Made by a program: the position numbers and the translations under genes. Below the pieces are notes generated by a model. That model was not told the DNA's origin and made no database searches. It saw nothing but the letters and a program-made list of their open reading frames with translations. Of a stretch of DNA of 64,000 bases, positions 9,529 through 17,401 are shown piece by piece (position 1 is the stretch's first letter; each line of letters begins with the position of its first letter). The stretch comes from Mycobacterium sp. (GTDB lineage: Bacteria; Actinomycetota; Actinomycetes; Mycobacteriales; Mycobacteriaceae): contig NZ_PKEK01000022.1 of assembly GCF_002863225.1 (NCBI RefSeq), forward strand, positions 59,025 to 123,024, given 5' to 3'.

Positions 9529-10392
9529 ATGACCTGGCATCCGCATCACAACACGGCGAAGACGTTCGCGTTGCTGGTTGGCATGTCGGCACTGATCGTG
9601 TTCGTGGGCAGCCTGTTCGGCCGGGGCGTGATGTTCATCGCCGTGCTGTTCGCCGTCGGGATGAACGTCTACACCTACTTCAACAGCGACAAGCTGGCGC
9701 TACGGGCGATGCACGCGCAGCCGGTGTCGGAAGTGCAGGAGCCGATGATCTACCGGATCGTGCGCGAGCTGGCCACCGCGGCGCACCAGCCGATGCCCCG
9801 GCTCTACATCAGCGATACCGCCGCGCCCAATGCGTTTGCCACCGGCCGCAATCCTCGCAACGCCGCGGTGTGTTGCACGACCGGGATCCTCAACATCCTC
9901 GACGAGCGTGAGCTGCGCGCGGTGCTGGGCCATGAGCTGTCGCACGTCTACAACCGCGACATCTTGATCTCCTGTGTGGCCGGTGCACTGGCTTCGGTGA
10001 TCACCGCGCTGGCCAACATGGCGATGTTCGCCGGCATGATGGGCGGCAACAACCGCGAAGGCAGCAATCCCTTTGCGCTGTTGCTGGTTTCGATGCTCGG
10101 ACCGATCGCGGCCACCGTGGTGAAGCTGGCGGTGTCGCGGTCGCGGGAGTACCAGGCCGACGAGTCGGGCGCGATGCTGACCGGTGACCCGCTGGCGCTG
10201 GCGTCGGCGCTGCGCAAGATCTCCGGTGGCGTGCAGGCCGCCCCGCTGCCGCCCGAGCCGCAGCTGGCCGCCCAAGCGCACCTGATGATCGCAAGCCCCT
10301 TCCGCGCCGGCGAGAAGATCGGCTCGCTGTTCTCCACGCACCCGCCGATGGCCGACCGGATCCGTCGACTGGAAGACATGGCCCGCGGCTGA
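9529..10392 (+). CDS. htpX: Membrane zinc metalloprotease HtpX
   Basis: HtpX is an inner-membrane M48 protease that takes part in quality control of membrane proteins. The 287-residue sequence has two N-terminal hydrophobic segments, the zinc-binding HELSH motif in [12 protein letters not shown], two further membrane segments ([19 protein letters not shown] and [19 protein letters not shown]), and the distal SREYQADE glutamate. An AGGAGG ribosome-binding site at 9515-9520 is placed 8 nt before the ATG at 9529, which fixes the start. In M. tuberculosis Rv0563 occupies the same position. Confidence 0.95.
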   Translation: MTWHPHHNTAKTFALLVGMSALIVFVGSLFGRGVMFIAVLFAVGMNVYTYFNSDKLALRAMHAQPVSEVQEPMIYRIVRELATAAHQPMPRLYISDTAAPNAFATGRNPRNAAVCCTTGILNILDERELRAVLGHELSHVYNRDILISCVAGALASVITALANMAMFAGMMGGNNREGSNPFALLLVSMLGPIAATVVKLAVSRSREYQADESGAMLTGDPLALASALRKISGGVQAAPLPPEPQLAAQAHLMIASPFRAGEKIGSLFSTHPPMADRIRRLEDMARG

Positions 10393-10444
10393 CTCGGCTG
10401 CGGCGCGGTCACACCAGCCTCAGCCGCCTCTATCAGTTGGAACA

Positions 10445-10566
10445 GTTACTGTTTCGAATCTGTACCCACCCGCGATATCACCGCCGGCCCGGTGATATCG
10501 CATGCGAGTCGTTTTTCAAAAAGTATTGGTACCAAGGACTCGGTGCCGGTGTGGTCAGTGTGACTC
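10445..10566. repeat. Dispersed palindromic element, copy A
   Basis: The core is two gatatcacc / ggtgatatc arms (10474-10482 and 10491-10499) around an 8-nt loop. To the right the element continues with cgtttttcaaaaagtattgg and ends in agtgtgactcg near 10566. The same order of blocks recurs at 22.4 and 45.9 kb. It lies between htpX and the HicB-like gene and is non-coding. Confidence 0.7.
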
Positions 10567-10626
10567 GCGGGATCTGCACATTGCACAGGTGACGACGCGG
10601 GTGAATGCCGAACCCGCCGCGAGGCT

Positions 10627-10648
10627 GATATCACCCAACAGGTGAATC
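10627..10648. promoter_or_regulatory. Possible HicB operator overlapping its start
   Basis: GATATCACC (10627-10635) faces GGTGAATC (10641-10648) across 5 nt and covers the GTG start of the HicB-like gene. An autoregulatory operator is plausible for a DNA-binding antitoxin. The half-site resembles the core of the dispersed palindromes, which may be coincidence. Confidence 0.3.
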
Positions 10649-10977
10649 GATATACCTACCGCGCCGAATGGTCCCGTGAGACAAGCGAATACATCGGCAG
10701 ATGTCTGGAAATGCCATGGCTTTCCCAGCGCGCACCGACCCTCAAAGAAGCCATCGCCGCCGTCGAGCACGCTGTCGACGAGTACCTCGAAGAGAGCGAT
10801 GGCCACGCCCCCAGACCGCTCACCGAGCGCACGTTCAGCGGCAGATTTTTGGTGCGGACGTCGCCGATGCTGCACTCGCGGCTCACCGTGGAGGCCGCCG
10901 AGCAGAACGTGTCGATGAATCAGTGGGTGGTGCAGAAGCTCGCAGACCGGCCGCCGATCGGCCTGCTCGACCTGTGA
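10642..10977 (+). CDS. HicB-family antitoxin-like protein, no HicA partner
   Basis: The 111-residue protein has an N-terminal HicB-like segment (YRAEWSRETSEYIGRCLEMPWLS, then TLKEAIAAVEHAVDEYLEE). A C-terminal segment, FLVRTSPMLHSRLTVEAAEQNVSMNQWVVQKL, fits a ribbon-helix-helix DNA-binding motif. HicB proteins neutralise HicA mRNA interferases and repress their own operon. No HicA-sized gene is next to it: htpX lies upstream and the convergent gpsA ends one base away. It is therefore either an orphan antitoxin or a stand-alone regulator. The GTG at 10642 is the first start giving the HicB fold. Confidence 0.75.
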   Translation: MNRYTYRAEWSRETSEYIGRCLEMPWLSQRAPTLKEAIAAVEHAVDEYLEESDGHAPRPLTERTFSGRFLVRTSPMLHSRLTVEAAEQNVSMNQWVVQKLADRPPIGLLDL

Positions 10978-12000
10978 CTAGAAACCGGAGCCGTGCACCT
11001 CGTGACCGGGGGTCTCCGCCGCCAGGCCGCGGTAGGCGTCTTCGACGGTCGCGCCGTGGTTGATCACGCCGTCGACCTCGCGGGCGATCGGCATGTTCAG
11101 TCCGTATTTGTCGGCGAATTCCATGATCACGCTGGCGGCTTTGACGCCCTCGGCGACCTGGTTCATCGAGGAGATGATCTCGTCGATGGTCTTGCCCGAA
11201 CCCAGCTGCTCGCCGACGTGCCGGTTACGGCTGCGCTGGCTGGTGCAGGTGACGATCAGATCGCCCATCCCGGCCAACCCGGCGAAGGTGTCGCGTTGTC
11301 CGCCCATCGCCTCGCCCAGCTTCGACATCTCGCGCACCGACCGGGCGATCACCATCGCCCGGGTGTTCTCGCCGATGCCCAGCGAGTAGCCCATTCCGAC
11401 GGCGATCGCGTAGACGTTCTTCAGCGCACCGGCCATCTCCACGCCGAGCACGTCGTCGATCGTGTAGACGCGAAAACGCTTGGTGCGGAACAGCTGACCA
11501 AGTTGCGCCGCGAGATGCTGGTCGGGCATCGCCAGCACGGCCGCCGCGGCGTATCCCTCGGCTACCTCGCGGGCGATGTTGGGCCCGGCCAGGATGCCGG
11601 CCGGGTGTCCGGGCAGAACCTCGTCGACGATCTGCGACATCCGCATGTTCGTGCCCTGCTCGAGACCCTTGACCAACGACACCACCGGCACCCAGGGCCG
11701 CAGTTCGGCCGCCAATTCGGTCAGCACGTTGCGGAATCCGTGCGACGGGACGCCCATCACGACCACGTCGGCGCACTGGGCGGCTTCGGCGAAGTCGGTG
11801 GTGGCCCGCAGACTTTCCGACAAGACATGGTCTTCGCCGAGGTAGTTGGTGTTGCGGTGGTTTTCGTTGATGTCCTTGGCGGTCTCTTCCGAACGCACCC
11901 ACTGCAGCGTCGGCCCGCGGCGCGCGCAGATCGATGCGACGGTGGTGCCCCAGGAGCCTCCACCGAGAACGACGACGTTCGGTTCGCGCGTAGCTGCCAT
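10978..12000 (-). CDS. gpsA: Glycerol-3-phosphate dehydrogenase [NAD(P)+]
   Basis: GpsA reduces dihydroxyacetone phosphate to sn-glycerol-3-phosphate for phospholipid synthesis. The 340-residue protein has the N-terminal VVLGGGSWGTTVA nucleotide-binding motif, LAGPNIAREVAEG, and the conserved ALKNVYAIAVGM segment with the catalytic Lys. AGMGDLIVTCTS follows. It corresponds by position to gpdA1 (Rv0564c). The ATG at 12000 has a TACGCT -10 box 7 nt upstream, consistent with leaderless expression. Confidence 0.95.
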   Translation of the reverse strand: MAATREPNVVVLGGGSWGTTVASICARRGPTLQWVRSEETAKDINENHRNTNYLGEDHVLSESLRATTDFAEAAQCADVVVMGVPSHGFRNVLTELAAELRPWVPVVSLVKGLEQGTNMRMSQIVDEVLPGHPAGILAGPNIAREVAEGYAAAAVLAMPDQHLAAQLGQLFRTKRFRVYTIDDVLGVEMAGALKNVYAIAVGMGYSLGIGENTRAMVIARSVREMSKLGEAMGGQRDTFAGLAGMGDLIVTCTSQRSRNRHVGEQLGSGKTIDEIISSMNQVAEGVKAASVIMEFADKYGLNMPIAREVDGVINHGATVEDAYRGLAAETPGHEVHGSGF

Positions 12001-12007
12001 GGCGATC

Positions 12008-12013
12008 AGCGTA
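12008..12013 (-). promoter_or_regulatory. Putative -10 box of gpsA (leaderless)
   Basis: Read on the minus strand the hexamer is TACGCT, which fits TANNNT. Seven bases separate it from the ATG at 12000. Confidence 0.4.
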
Positions 12014-12057
12014 TTGCCGCCGCCTGATCTTTACCGGCGGTTGGCGAGAAGTTCTGC

Positions 12058-12357
12058 CTAGGGCCGAACCTGTGAATCCACCTGGTGGGTGTGCTGCGCT
12101 TCCATCGTCGCGAAGGCCTGCCCGCAGGTGGACAGGTGCTGCGCGTGGTCACCGAGCTGCGTCACCAGTGCGGTCGAGTTGCCCGTCCACTGCGGCGCGC
12201 GACGGGCCAGTGCCTCGGCCGAGCGCCCGGTCCAGCCGCCCTGGGCGCCGGCAATCCGGTCGTCGGCGGACAGATGCGAGGTCGCCAAGTCTTCACCGTG
12301 ACCGGTGACCTGGACCGCCGACGTCGCAAGGTGTTCGAGGTTGACCCGCAGTGCCAT
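12058..12357 (-). CDS. Small WXG100/EspC-like (DUF2580-type) protein
   Basis: This is a 99-residue, mostly helical protein opening with MALRVNLEHLATSAVQVTGHGEDLATSHLSADD. It carries a GWTGRSAEALARRAPQW turn resembling the WXG turn of type VII secretion substrates. Similar small proteins (DUF2580, Rv0027/EspC type) occur beside large partners in mycobacteria. It is the last gene of a four-gene minus-strand cluster. The ATG at 12357 is preferred to a GTG two codons earlier. Secretion is inferred from family resemblance only. Confidence 0.65.
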   Translation of the reverse strand: MALRVNLEHLATSAVQVTGHGEDLATSHLSADDRIAGAQGGWTGRSAEALARRAPQWTGNSTALVTQLGDHAQHLSTCGQAFATMEAQHTHQVDSQVRP

Positions 12358-12387
12358 GAACACTTTTTACCAGTTATCGGCGGGTTG

Positions 12388-12633
12388 TCACTTCACCAAA
12401 AACAAGCCGACCACGCCCGACTCGCCGATCCTCACCGCGAACGACGTCAGCCAGCCCGCAGCCCAGGTCAGCAGCGCGAGCGGAACGACGAGCCGAAATC
12501 GTACGAACGGCAGCGCGCACACGACCGCCAACCCCCAGGCAATCAAGGTCACCCAGCCGGGCACCGACTGGGCCACCAACGCGCCGGCGATCGCGACAGC
12601 GGGTGACCAGGCCGAGTAGCTCGGCGCCGTCAT
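12388..12633 (-). CDS. Small membrane protein of the T7SS-like cluster
   Basis: This is an 81-residue protein with three hydrophobic stretches: AVAIAGALVAQSVPGWVTLI, WGLAVVCALPF and RLVVPLALLTWAAGWLTSFA. No named family is recognised. Its ATG overlaps the stop codon of the upstream gene (ATGA), so translation is probably coupled. Its place between another small membrane protein and a WXG-like gene suggests a membrane partner of the same system. Confidence 0.6.
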   Translation of the reverse strand: MTAPSYSAWSPAVAIAGALVAQSVPGWVTLIAWGLAVVCALPFVRFRLVVPLALLTWAAGWLTSFAVRIGESGVVGLFLVK

Positions 12634-12920
12634 CGGAGCCTGACCGTGTCAAGCGCAAGCACGCCCATCATGAGAATCAGTGCCGCTGCGGACGCGACCG
12701 CAATCGCTCGCGCCCACGCCCGCGGTATCGCGGCGAAGACGACGGCCAAGACCGCCAATGTGCCGACACGAACGGCTTTTTCGGCATGAATCGAGTGCGC
12801 CAGGTCCGCTCCGCTGACGACGAGCCATACCCCGTAGGCGATAGCCGATGCGATGGGAATGAAAAAGGTTGCGAATGCCCAGTTTTGCGGCGACATCCTG
12901 ATCGATTTGATGGTCGGCAC
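12630..12920 (-). CDS. Small membrane protein of the T7SS-like cluster
   Basis: The protein is 96 residues if read from the GTG at 12920, or 88 from the ATG at 12896. It has two or three predicted membrane segments (AFATFFIPIASAIAYGVWLVV, VGTLAVLAVVFAAI, AVASAAALILMMGVLAL). The GTG lies 9 nt after the stop of the large upstream gene, so coupling favours the longer form. The function is unknown. The 3' end overlaps the next gene by 4 nt. Confidence 0.6.
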   Translation of the reverse strand: MPTIKSIRMSPQNWAFATFFIPIASAIAYGVWLVVSGADLAHSIHAEKAVRVGTLAVLAVVFAAIPRAWARAIAVASAAALILMMGVLALDTVRLR

Positions 12921-12928
12921 GCTTTCTG

Positions 12929-14413
12929 TCAGGAGGGTGGCGCGGGTAGCGGCGGCGGTGTGGGCACGGGTAGCGGGGGAGCGGCGACCGGAGGCGGGGG
13001 TACGAACGGCGGCGGGAGGGTATAGATCTGCGGCACGTTCGGCGCCGGCATCAGGGTGGTCCCGGGCAACCGCTGAGTGGGTATCAGGCGCGGCGCATCG
13101 GGAGGCAACCCGTCGGGCATCTGCGGCGCCCACGGCCGTGGCAGGTCCGGCAAGTCTGCGCCGACGTGGTTGCCTGGCAGCGGAAGCGTCAGTGGTCCAA
13201 GCTGATTCGCCGTCACCTGCTGGTTGAACAGTTGCGTAACTGTTCCGTCGGGCTTGAACTGGTATCCCTCCGTGCTGGGATAGGGCGTGATCTCGCCGCC
13301 GATGGCGACGGTGCCATCGGCGTGCGGGACGATGTTCATCGTTCCGTTGACGTTGACGAACGGCTTGGCGATTCCCGGTTCGAACGGGTCGGCGGCCGTG
13401 TAGTTGATCATCAGGGAACCGTCGGCGGCTTGTAGTGCGCTCACCACTGGTTTGCCGGTGCCCTTGTCAACCCCGTCGGTCGACATCGTCGGATTCTGGC
13501 GAGCGACGATGATCCCGTGCTCCATGTCGACAAACATGCTGACCCGCGATGATTCAGCCGGAGCGAACGGGGACGGACCCCTGTTGTCGCCGACCATGTG
13601 GGGGTTGACGCGATCGTTGAACTCGAAGTTCTGCACCTCCGCGCTGGGGATGTACATGTTCTGCCGGTACACGCCCCCGCCCGGGATCGGGTTGAATCGA
13701 CCAACGACGACGTTGGACTCGTACCCGCCGTAGCGCGGATCGTAGGTGTGCGGGTCGAGTCCTTCGGCCATCCGCCAATCGTTGGCCGACACCGGATCTC
13801 GGCCGTACACCTGTTTGAACGCGTCGCGCTGGTTCTTCTCCTGCGCGGCGTCCTTGGCCATCTGATCGGGCGTCAGCCCGTTGGGGCCGACGCGATCGAT
13901 CGTCGGAGTCGCGTGCGGGATGGGCACATCGCCGTCGGCCATGTCGATCGCCTGCGCGAGGTCCTCGTCCAGCACGGTCGCCTGGCCGATGATCGCGTCG
14001 AGCTGCGGCTGGAACTTGGCCAGCTTGTCCGCGAGCATGTGCGCGCTGCCCTTGAACGCCGAGGTGGCCACGATCTTGTTGGCCACCGGGTCGATGGTCA
14101 GCCCGTCGCCGAGCGCGTCGCGCAGCGCTTGCAGCTTGGCCTTGACCGCCTCGATGCCGTCGGCGGCCCGGTCGGCGGCCATCGCCACCGCGAGCGCCTC
14201 GCGGCCGTCTTTGTCCAGGTCCTTGCGGGTCTGCTCGACGGAGTTCTTCGCCGCTTCGCCCGCGACACCGCCCCAGGTCTGAAACACGGGCAGGGTGGCG
14301 AGGCCGTCCCGGGCCAGCTGGTTGGCCTCCGCGCGGCTGCGCGCCGCATGGAAGACCTCGCGGACGTCGCCGGGCTTCCAGCGGTCGATATCCGCAACAG
14401 ACAGACCCGTCAC
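12929..14413 (-). CDS. Large WXG-like N-domain protein with proline-rich tail
   Basis: This is a 494-residue protein. Residues 1-160 are helical (DIDRWKPGDVREVFHAARSR, then a run with EAIKAKLQALRDAL-like heptads), resembling the N-terminal domain of mycobacterial proteins near ESX substrates such as Rv0026. The middle part has YGRDPVSANDWRMAEGLDPH and beta-rich sequence. The last 90 residues are rich in Pro (PPPFVPPPPVAAPPLPVPTP). It heads a cluster of two small membrane proteins and a WXG-like protein, so export or surface display is plausible. The enzymatic role, if any, is not visible. A GTG start is used. Confidence 0.7.
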   Translation of the reverse strand: MTGLSVADIDRWKPGDVREVFHAARSRAEANQLARDGLATLPVFQTWGGVAGEAAKNSVEQTRKDLDKDGREALAVAMAADRAADGIEAVKAKLQALRDALGDGLTIDPVANKIVATSAFKGSAHMLADKLAKFQPQLDAIIGQATVLDEDLAQAIDMADGDVPIPHATPTIDRVGPNGLTPDQMAKDAAQEKNQRDAFKQVYGRDPVSANDWRMAEGLDPHTYDPRYGGYESNVVVGRFNPIPGGGVYRQNMYIPSAEVQNFEFNDRVNPHMVGDNRGPSPFAPAESSRVSMFVDMEHGIIVARQNPTMSTDGVDKGTGKPVVSALQAADGSLMINYTAADPFEPGIAKPFVNVNGTMNIVPHADGTVAIGGEITPYPSTEGYQFKPDGTVTQLFNQQVTANQLGPLTLPLPGNHVGADLPDLPRPWAPQMPDGLPPDAPRLIPTQRLPGTTLMPAPNVPQIYTLPPPFVPPPPVAAPPLPVPTPPPLPAPPS

Positions 14414-14465
14414 GGGACGGAGCTTGTCACGAACCCACAGGTCATGTCACTTCACCCCTGTGCAG

Positions 14466-15953
14466 TCATCCGGCCAGGGCGGACTTCTCCTCGACTCGCC
14501 CGAACACCATGGCTTCGGCGATCCGGTCGAAGCGATAGTCGATGGCGTCGGCGTAGTAGTTCTGCCGCACGTTCCACGGCCGCTTGATCCCGGACTTCGG
14601 CAACGCGTGCGGTGCCCGCAGCACATAGCCGGCCTGAATGTCCCAGGCGGGCTTCTCCGGCATCGGCTCGCCGGACAGATGCGGGTAGGCGTGGGTGTGG
14701 CCGTGCGAGGCCATGTGCTCCAACAGTTTTGCCGTGGCGCGGGCGGTCATGTCGGCGCGCAACGTCCACGACGCGTTGGTGTAGCCGACGCACCAGAACA
14801 GGTTCGGCACGTCCTCCAGCATGTGGGCCTTGTAGACGAAGCGGTCCTGCGGCTTGATCTCGCCGCCGTCCTTGGAGACCGTGACGCCACCGAGCGCTTG
14901 CAGCTGCAGGCCGGTCGCGGTGACGATCACGTCGGCATCCAGATGCCGCCCTGATTTCAACGCGATTCCGGTGGAATCGAAGTGGTCGATGTGATCGGTC
15001 ACCACCTCGGCCCGGCCGTCGCCGATCGCGACGTAGAGGTCGGCATCGGGAATCAGGCACAGCCGCTGGTCCCAGGGGTCGTAGCGCGGTTTGAAGTGGG
15101 TGTCCACGTCGTAGCCCTTGGGCAGGTAGTAAACGGCGATCTGGCGGATCCACCACTTCACGAAGCCCGGCGTCTTGCGGGCCAAAAACCAGATCACCCC
15201 TTCCATCAGCGCGTTGCTCTGGCGCGCATAGGAATGGGAAAGCCTGCGCGGCAGGATCTTTCGGACGAAGTTCGTCGCCGCGCTGCTCCGGGCTGCGGAG
15301 AACAGGTAGGTCGGCGAGCGTTGCAGCATGGTGACCTTGGCGGCCTGTTCGGCCAGTGACGGAATCAGCGACATTGCGGTCGCGCCGCTGCCTATCACCA
15401 CGACTTTCTTGCCCCGATAGTCGAGATCCTCGGGCCAGTGCTGGGGATGAACGACCGAGCCGTCGAACTCATTGAAGCCCGGGAAGTCGGGGGTGTAGCC
15501 CTCGTCGTAGTTGTAGTAGCCGGACCCGAAGAACACGAAGCGGCCACGGAAGGTTCTCTCTGTGCCGTTCTGGGATGCGGTGACGGTCCAGGTGTCGGTC
15601 GAGGAGTCCCAGTCCGCCGAGCGGACGTGGGTGTCGAACTGGATGTGCTCGTCGATGCCGTACTTGTGCGCCGTGGTGGTCAGGTAGTCGCGGATGTCGT
15701 TCCCGTCGGCCACCCGCTCCTGCTTGGTCCAGGGTTCCCACGGAAAGCAGAGCGTGAAGATGCTGCTGTCCGAGCGGACGCCCGGGTAGCGAAACAGGTC
15801 CCAGGTGCCGCCCAGCTGTCCGCGGCGCTCGAGGATGACGTAGCTGGTCCCCGGGTTGCGTTCGGTGATGCGGTAGGCGGCCCCCAGCCCGGAGATGCCC
15901 GCGCCGATGATGACGACGTCGACGTCGGTGATGTCTGGTGGCGTCACGGTCAT
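14466..15953 (-). CDS. Baeyer-Villiger-type FAD monooxygenase (Rv0565c-like)
   Basis: This is a class B flavoprotein monooxygenase of 495 residues. It has FAD-binding GAGISGLGAAY at the N-terminus, the NADPH-binding VVIGSGATAMSLIPSL, and the Baeyer-Villiger fingerprint FDGSVVHPQHWP (FxGxxxHxxxW) between them. Position next to YajQ and tRNA-Tyr matches Rv0565c, a relative of the ethionamide activator EthA. The natural substrate is unknown. The ATG at 15953 has a GAGGGG ribosome-binding site upstream. Confidence 0.92.
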   Translation of the reverse strand: MTVTPPDITDVDVVIIGAGISGLGAAYRITERNPGTSYVILERRGQLGGTWDLFRYPGVRSDSSIFTLCFPWEPWTKQERVADGNDIRDYLTTTAHKYGIDEHIQFDTHVRSADWDSSTDTWTVTASQNGTERTFRGRFVFFGSGYYNYDEGYTPDFPGFNEFDGSVVHPQHWPEDLDYRGKKVVVIGSGATAMSLIPSLAEQAAKVTMLQRSPTYLFSAARSSAATNFVRKILPRRLSHSYARQSNALMEGVIWFLARKTPGFVKWWIRQIAVYYLPKGYDVDTHFKPRYDPWDQRLCLIPDADLYVAIGDGRAEVVTDHIDHFDSTGIALKSGRHLDADVIVTATGLQLQALGGVTVSKDGGEIKPQDRFVYKAHMLEDVPNLFWCVGYTNASWTLRADMTARATAKLLEHMASHGHTHAYPHLSGEPMPEKPAWDIQAGYVLRAPHALPKSGIKRPWNVRQNYYADAIDYRFDRIAEAMVFGRVEEKSALAG

Positions 15954-16022
15954 CAGTGCCCCTCTGTTCGGCTGTTACCTACGTCACCAGATTAGGCACC
16001 GACCGGTTGATTGGGCGAGGGC

Positions 16023-16514
16023 CTACCGGTAGTTGACGAACTGCAGTGCGACCTCCAGGTCGGCGCCCTTCAGCAGCGCCTGGACGGACTGCAGGTCGTC
16101 GCGGCTCTTGCTGCTCACCCGGACCTCTTCGCCCTGGATCTGGGTCTTGACGCTCTTGGGTCCCTCGTCGCGGATCAGCTTGGTGATCTTCTTGGCGTGC
16201 TCGCTGGTGATGCCCTCTTTCAGCGTGCCGGTGACCTTGTAGGTCTTGCCGGAGGCCTGCGGCTCGCCGGCGTCGAAGGCCTTGAGGCTGATGTCGCGCC
16301 GGATCAGCTTCTCCTTGAACACGTCGAGCGCGGCCTTGACCCGCTCCTCGGTGGAGCTGGTCAACTCGATCGCCTCGTCGCCCTTCCAGGCGATCTTGGT
16401 GTCGGTGCCGCGGAAGTCGAACCGGGTGCCGAGTTCCTTGGCGGCTTGGTTGAGCGCGTTGTCGACCTCCTGGCGGTCGAGTTTGCTCACGACGTCGAAC
16501 GATGAATCTGCCAT
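16023..16514 (-). CDS. yajQ: YajQ-family nucleotide-binding protein
   Basis: This is a 163-residue member of the YajQ/UPF0234 family, with the characteristic start [20 protein letters not shown] and conserved FDFRGT and [10 protein letters not shown] segments. Family members bind nucleotides, and some bind cyclic di-GMP or RNA; the role in mycobacteria is undefined. The homologue Rv0566c sits at the same place. The ATG at 16514 is preceded by GGAGA at good spacing, so longer in-frame starts are rejected. Confidence 0.95.
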   Translation of the reverse strand: MADSSFDVVSKLDRQEVDNALNQAAKELGTRFDFRGTDTKIAWKGDEAIELTSSTEERVKAALDVFKEKLIRRDISLKAFDAGEPQASGKTYKVTGTLKEGITSEHAKKITKLIRDEGPKSVKTQIQGEEVRVSSKSRDDLQSVQALLKGADLEVALQFVNYR

Positions 16515-16594
16515 CGGATACGTCTCCTTCCATCGATGTTGGCCGTTTGTTGTCTCAGTACATCTTCGTTGTAGGCTAGCTACCCGTAATACAC

Positions 16595-16677
16595 GGCAGA
16601 TTGCCCGAGCGGCCAATGGGAGCGGACTGTAAATCCGTCGGCTAACGCCTACCCAGGTTCGAATCCTGGATCTGCCA
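16595..16677 (+). tRNA. tyrT: tRNA-Tyr (anticodon GTA)
   Basis: An 83-nt type II tRNA. The acceptor stem is GGCAGAT paired with ATCTGCC, followed by discriminator A at 16677. The anticodon loop is CTGTAAA with GTA. A long variable arm and a T arm with GGTTCGAATCC follow. The 3' CCA is not encoded. The tRNA-Tyr gene lies next to the YajQ gene in M. tuberculosis as well. Confidence 0.96.
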
Positions 16678-16694
16678 CCGAGGTCGAAGGACAA

Positions 16695-16729
16695 CGGCCC
16701 CGCAGCACGAGGTTTTCGCTGCGGGGCCG
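16695..16729 (+). terminator. Strong hairpin downstream of tRNA-Tyr
   Basis: The arms CGGCCCCGCAGC and GCTGCGGGGCCG form a perfect 12-bp stem with an 11-nt loop, 17 nt after the tRNA. No U-tract follows, which is usual for mycobacterial intrinsic terminators. Confidence 0.75.
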
Positions 16730-16785
16730 AACCGATTCTCGAGACGTGCCGAACAGCATCCTCATCGACGCCGTCAGTGCCGCCG

Positions 16786-16914
16786 CGCACGATTCGAACG
16801 CACCTGCAGCGAATTCGGCGGCGCTACCGCGAGATCGACCGGTCAGCTCCGTCCAAGGCGATACTGTTCGCCCGCGCGGTCCAGGACGGGCTGATCGGCG
16901 TTCACGACGTCTGA
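16786..16914 (+). pseudogene. C-terminal HTH remnant of a regulator
   Basis: In this frame the sequence reads [20 protein letters not shown] followed by a stretch ending GLIGVHDV and a TGA at 16912-16914. It resembles the C-terminal recognition helix of LuxR- or PucR-type regulators. Nothing upstream continues the domain, and no start codon or ribosome-binding site is apparent. It is read as a decayed fragment; chance similarity is possible given its length. Confidence 0.3.
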
Positions 16915-16938
16915 GCGTCTTTCGCCGGCTGCGATGTT

Positions 16939-17382
16939 TCAGCGCGGGCCGCCGGCCATCACCGACGTCGGTGCGGCCCAGTCGGTGGTCACCTTGCGGT
17001 GTTTGATTCGCCACGTGTCGCCGTCGGGCACCAGGACGTCCCGGTATCGGCCGACATGGTCGAGGCCGATGTGCGTGACGACGGCGAAATAACAGGACAC
17101 CTGAGCCCGGTCGCGGGTGATGTCGTCGAACAGAATATTGGTGACGTTGTGCCGCACGATCGGTTTGACGTCGGCGCTGAGCGCCACGCTACCGGTGACG
17201 CCGCCGAGAAATGCCACGATCTCTGCCCGACCCCGCAACGGTTCGAAGCCGCGGATCTCCAAAACGCCGTCCTCGCAGAAGGTGTCGGCCAAGTTGTCGA
17301 GCCGACCGGCATCGCCGGACCAGTTGTACCGCGCCACAGTGTCGCGAATATGCTCGCGCGCAACGAGTTCCCAGATCTTCAT
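16939..17382 (-). CDS. SnoaL-like / NTF2-fold protein
   Basis: This is a 147-residue protein of the SnoaL-like, nuclear transport factor 2 fold family. It has the typical N-terminal helix (VAREHIRDTVARYNWSGDAGRLDNLADTF), the FCEDGVLEIRG strand and a DTWRIKHRKVTTDW C-terminal strand. Family members include small isomerases, hydratases and polyketide cyclases; the substrate is unknown. The ATG at 17382 is preferred to the ATG at 17388, because CAGGAG then lies at a normal distance. It follows the membrane-protein gene at 17402-17908 by 19 nt and is probably co-transcribed. Confidence 0.8.
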   Translation of the reverse strand: MKIWELVAREHIRDTVARYNWSGDAGRLDNLADTFCEDGVLEIRGFEPLRGRAEIVAFLGGVTGSVALSADVKPIVRHNVTNILFDDITRDRAQVSCYFAVVTHIGLDHVGRYRDVLVPDGDTWRIKHRKVTTDWAAPTSVMAGGPR

Positions 17383-17401
17383 GACCATCGACTCCTGTCA
17401 G

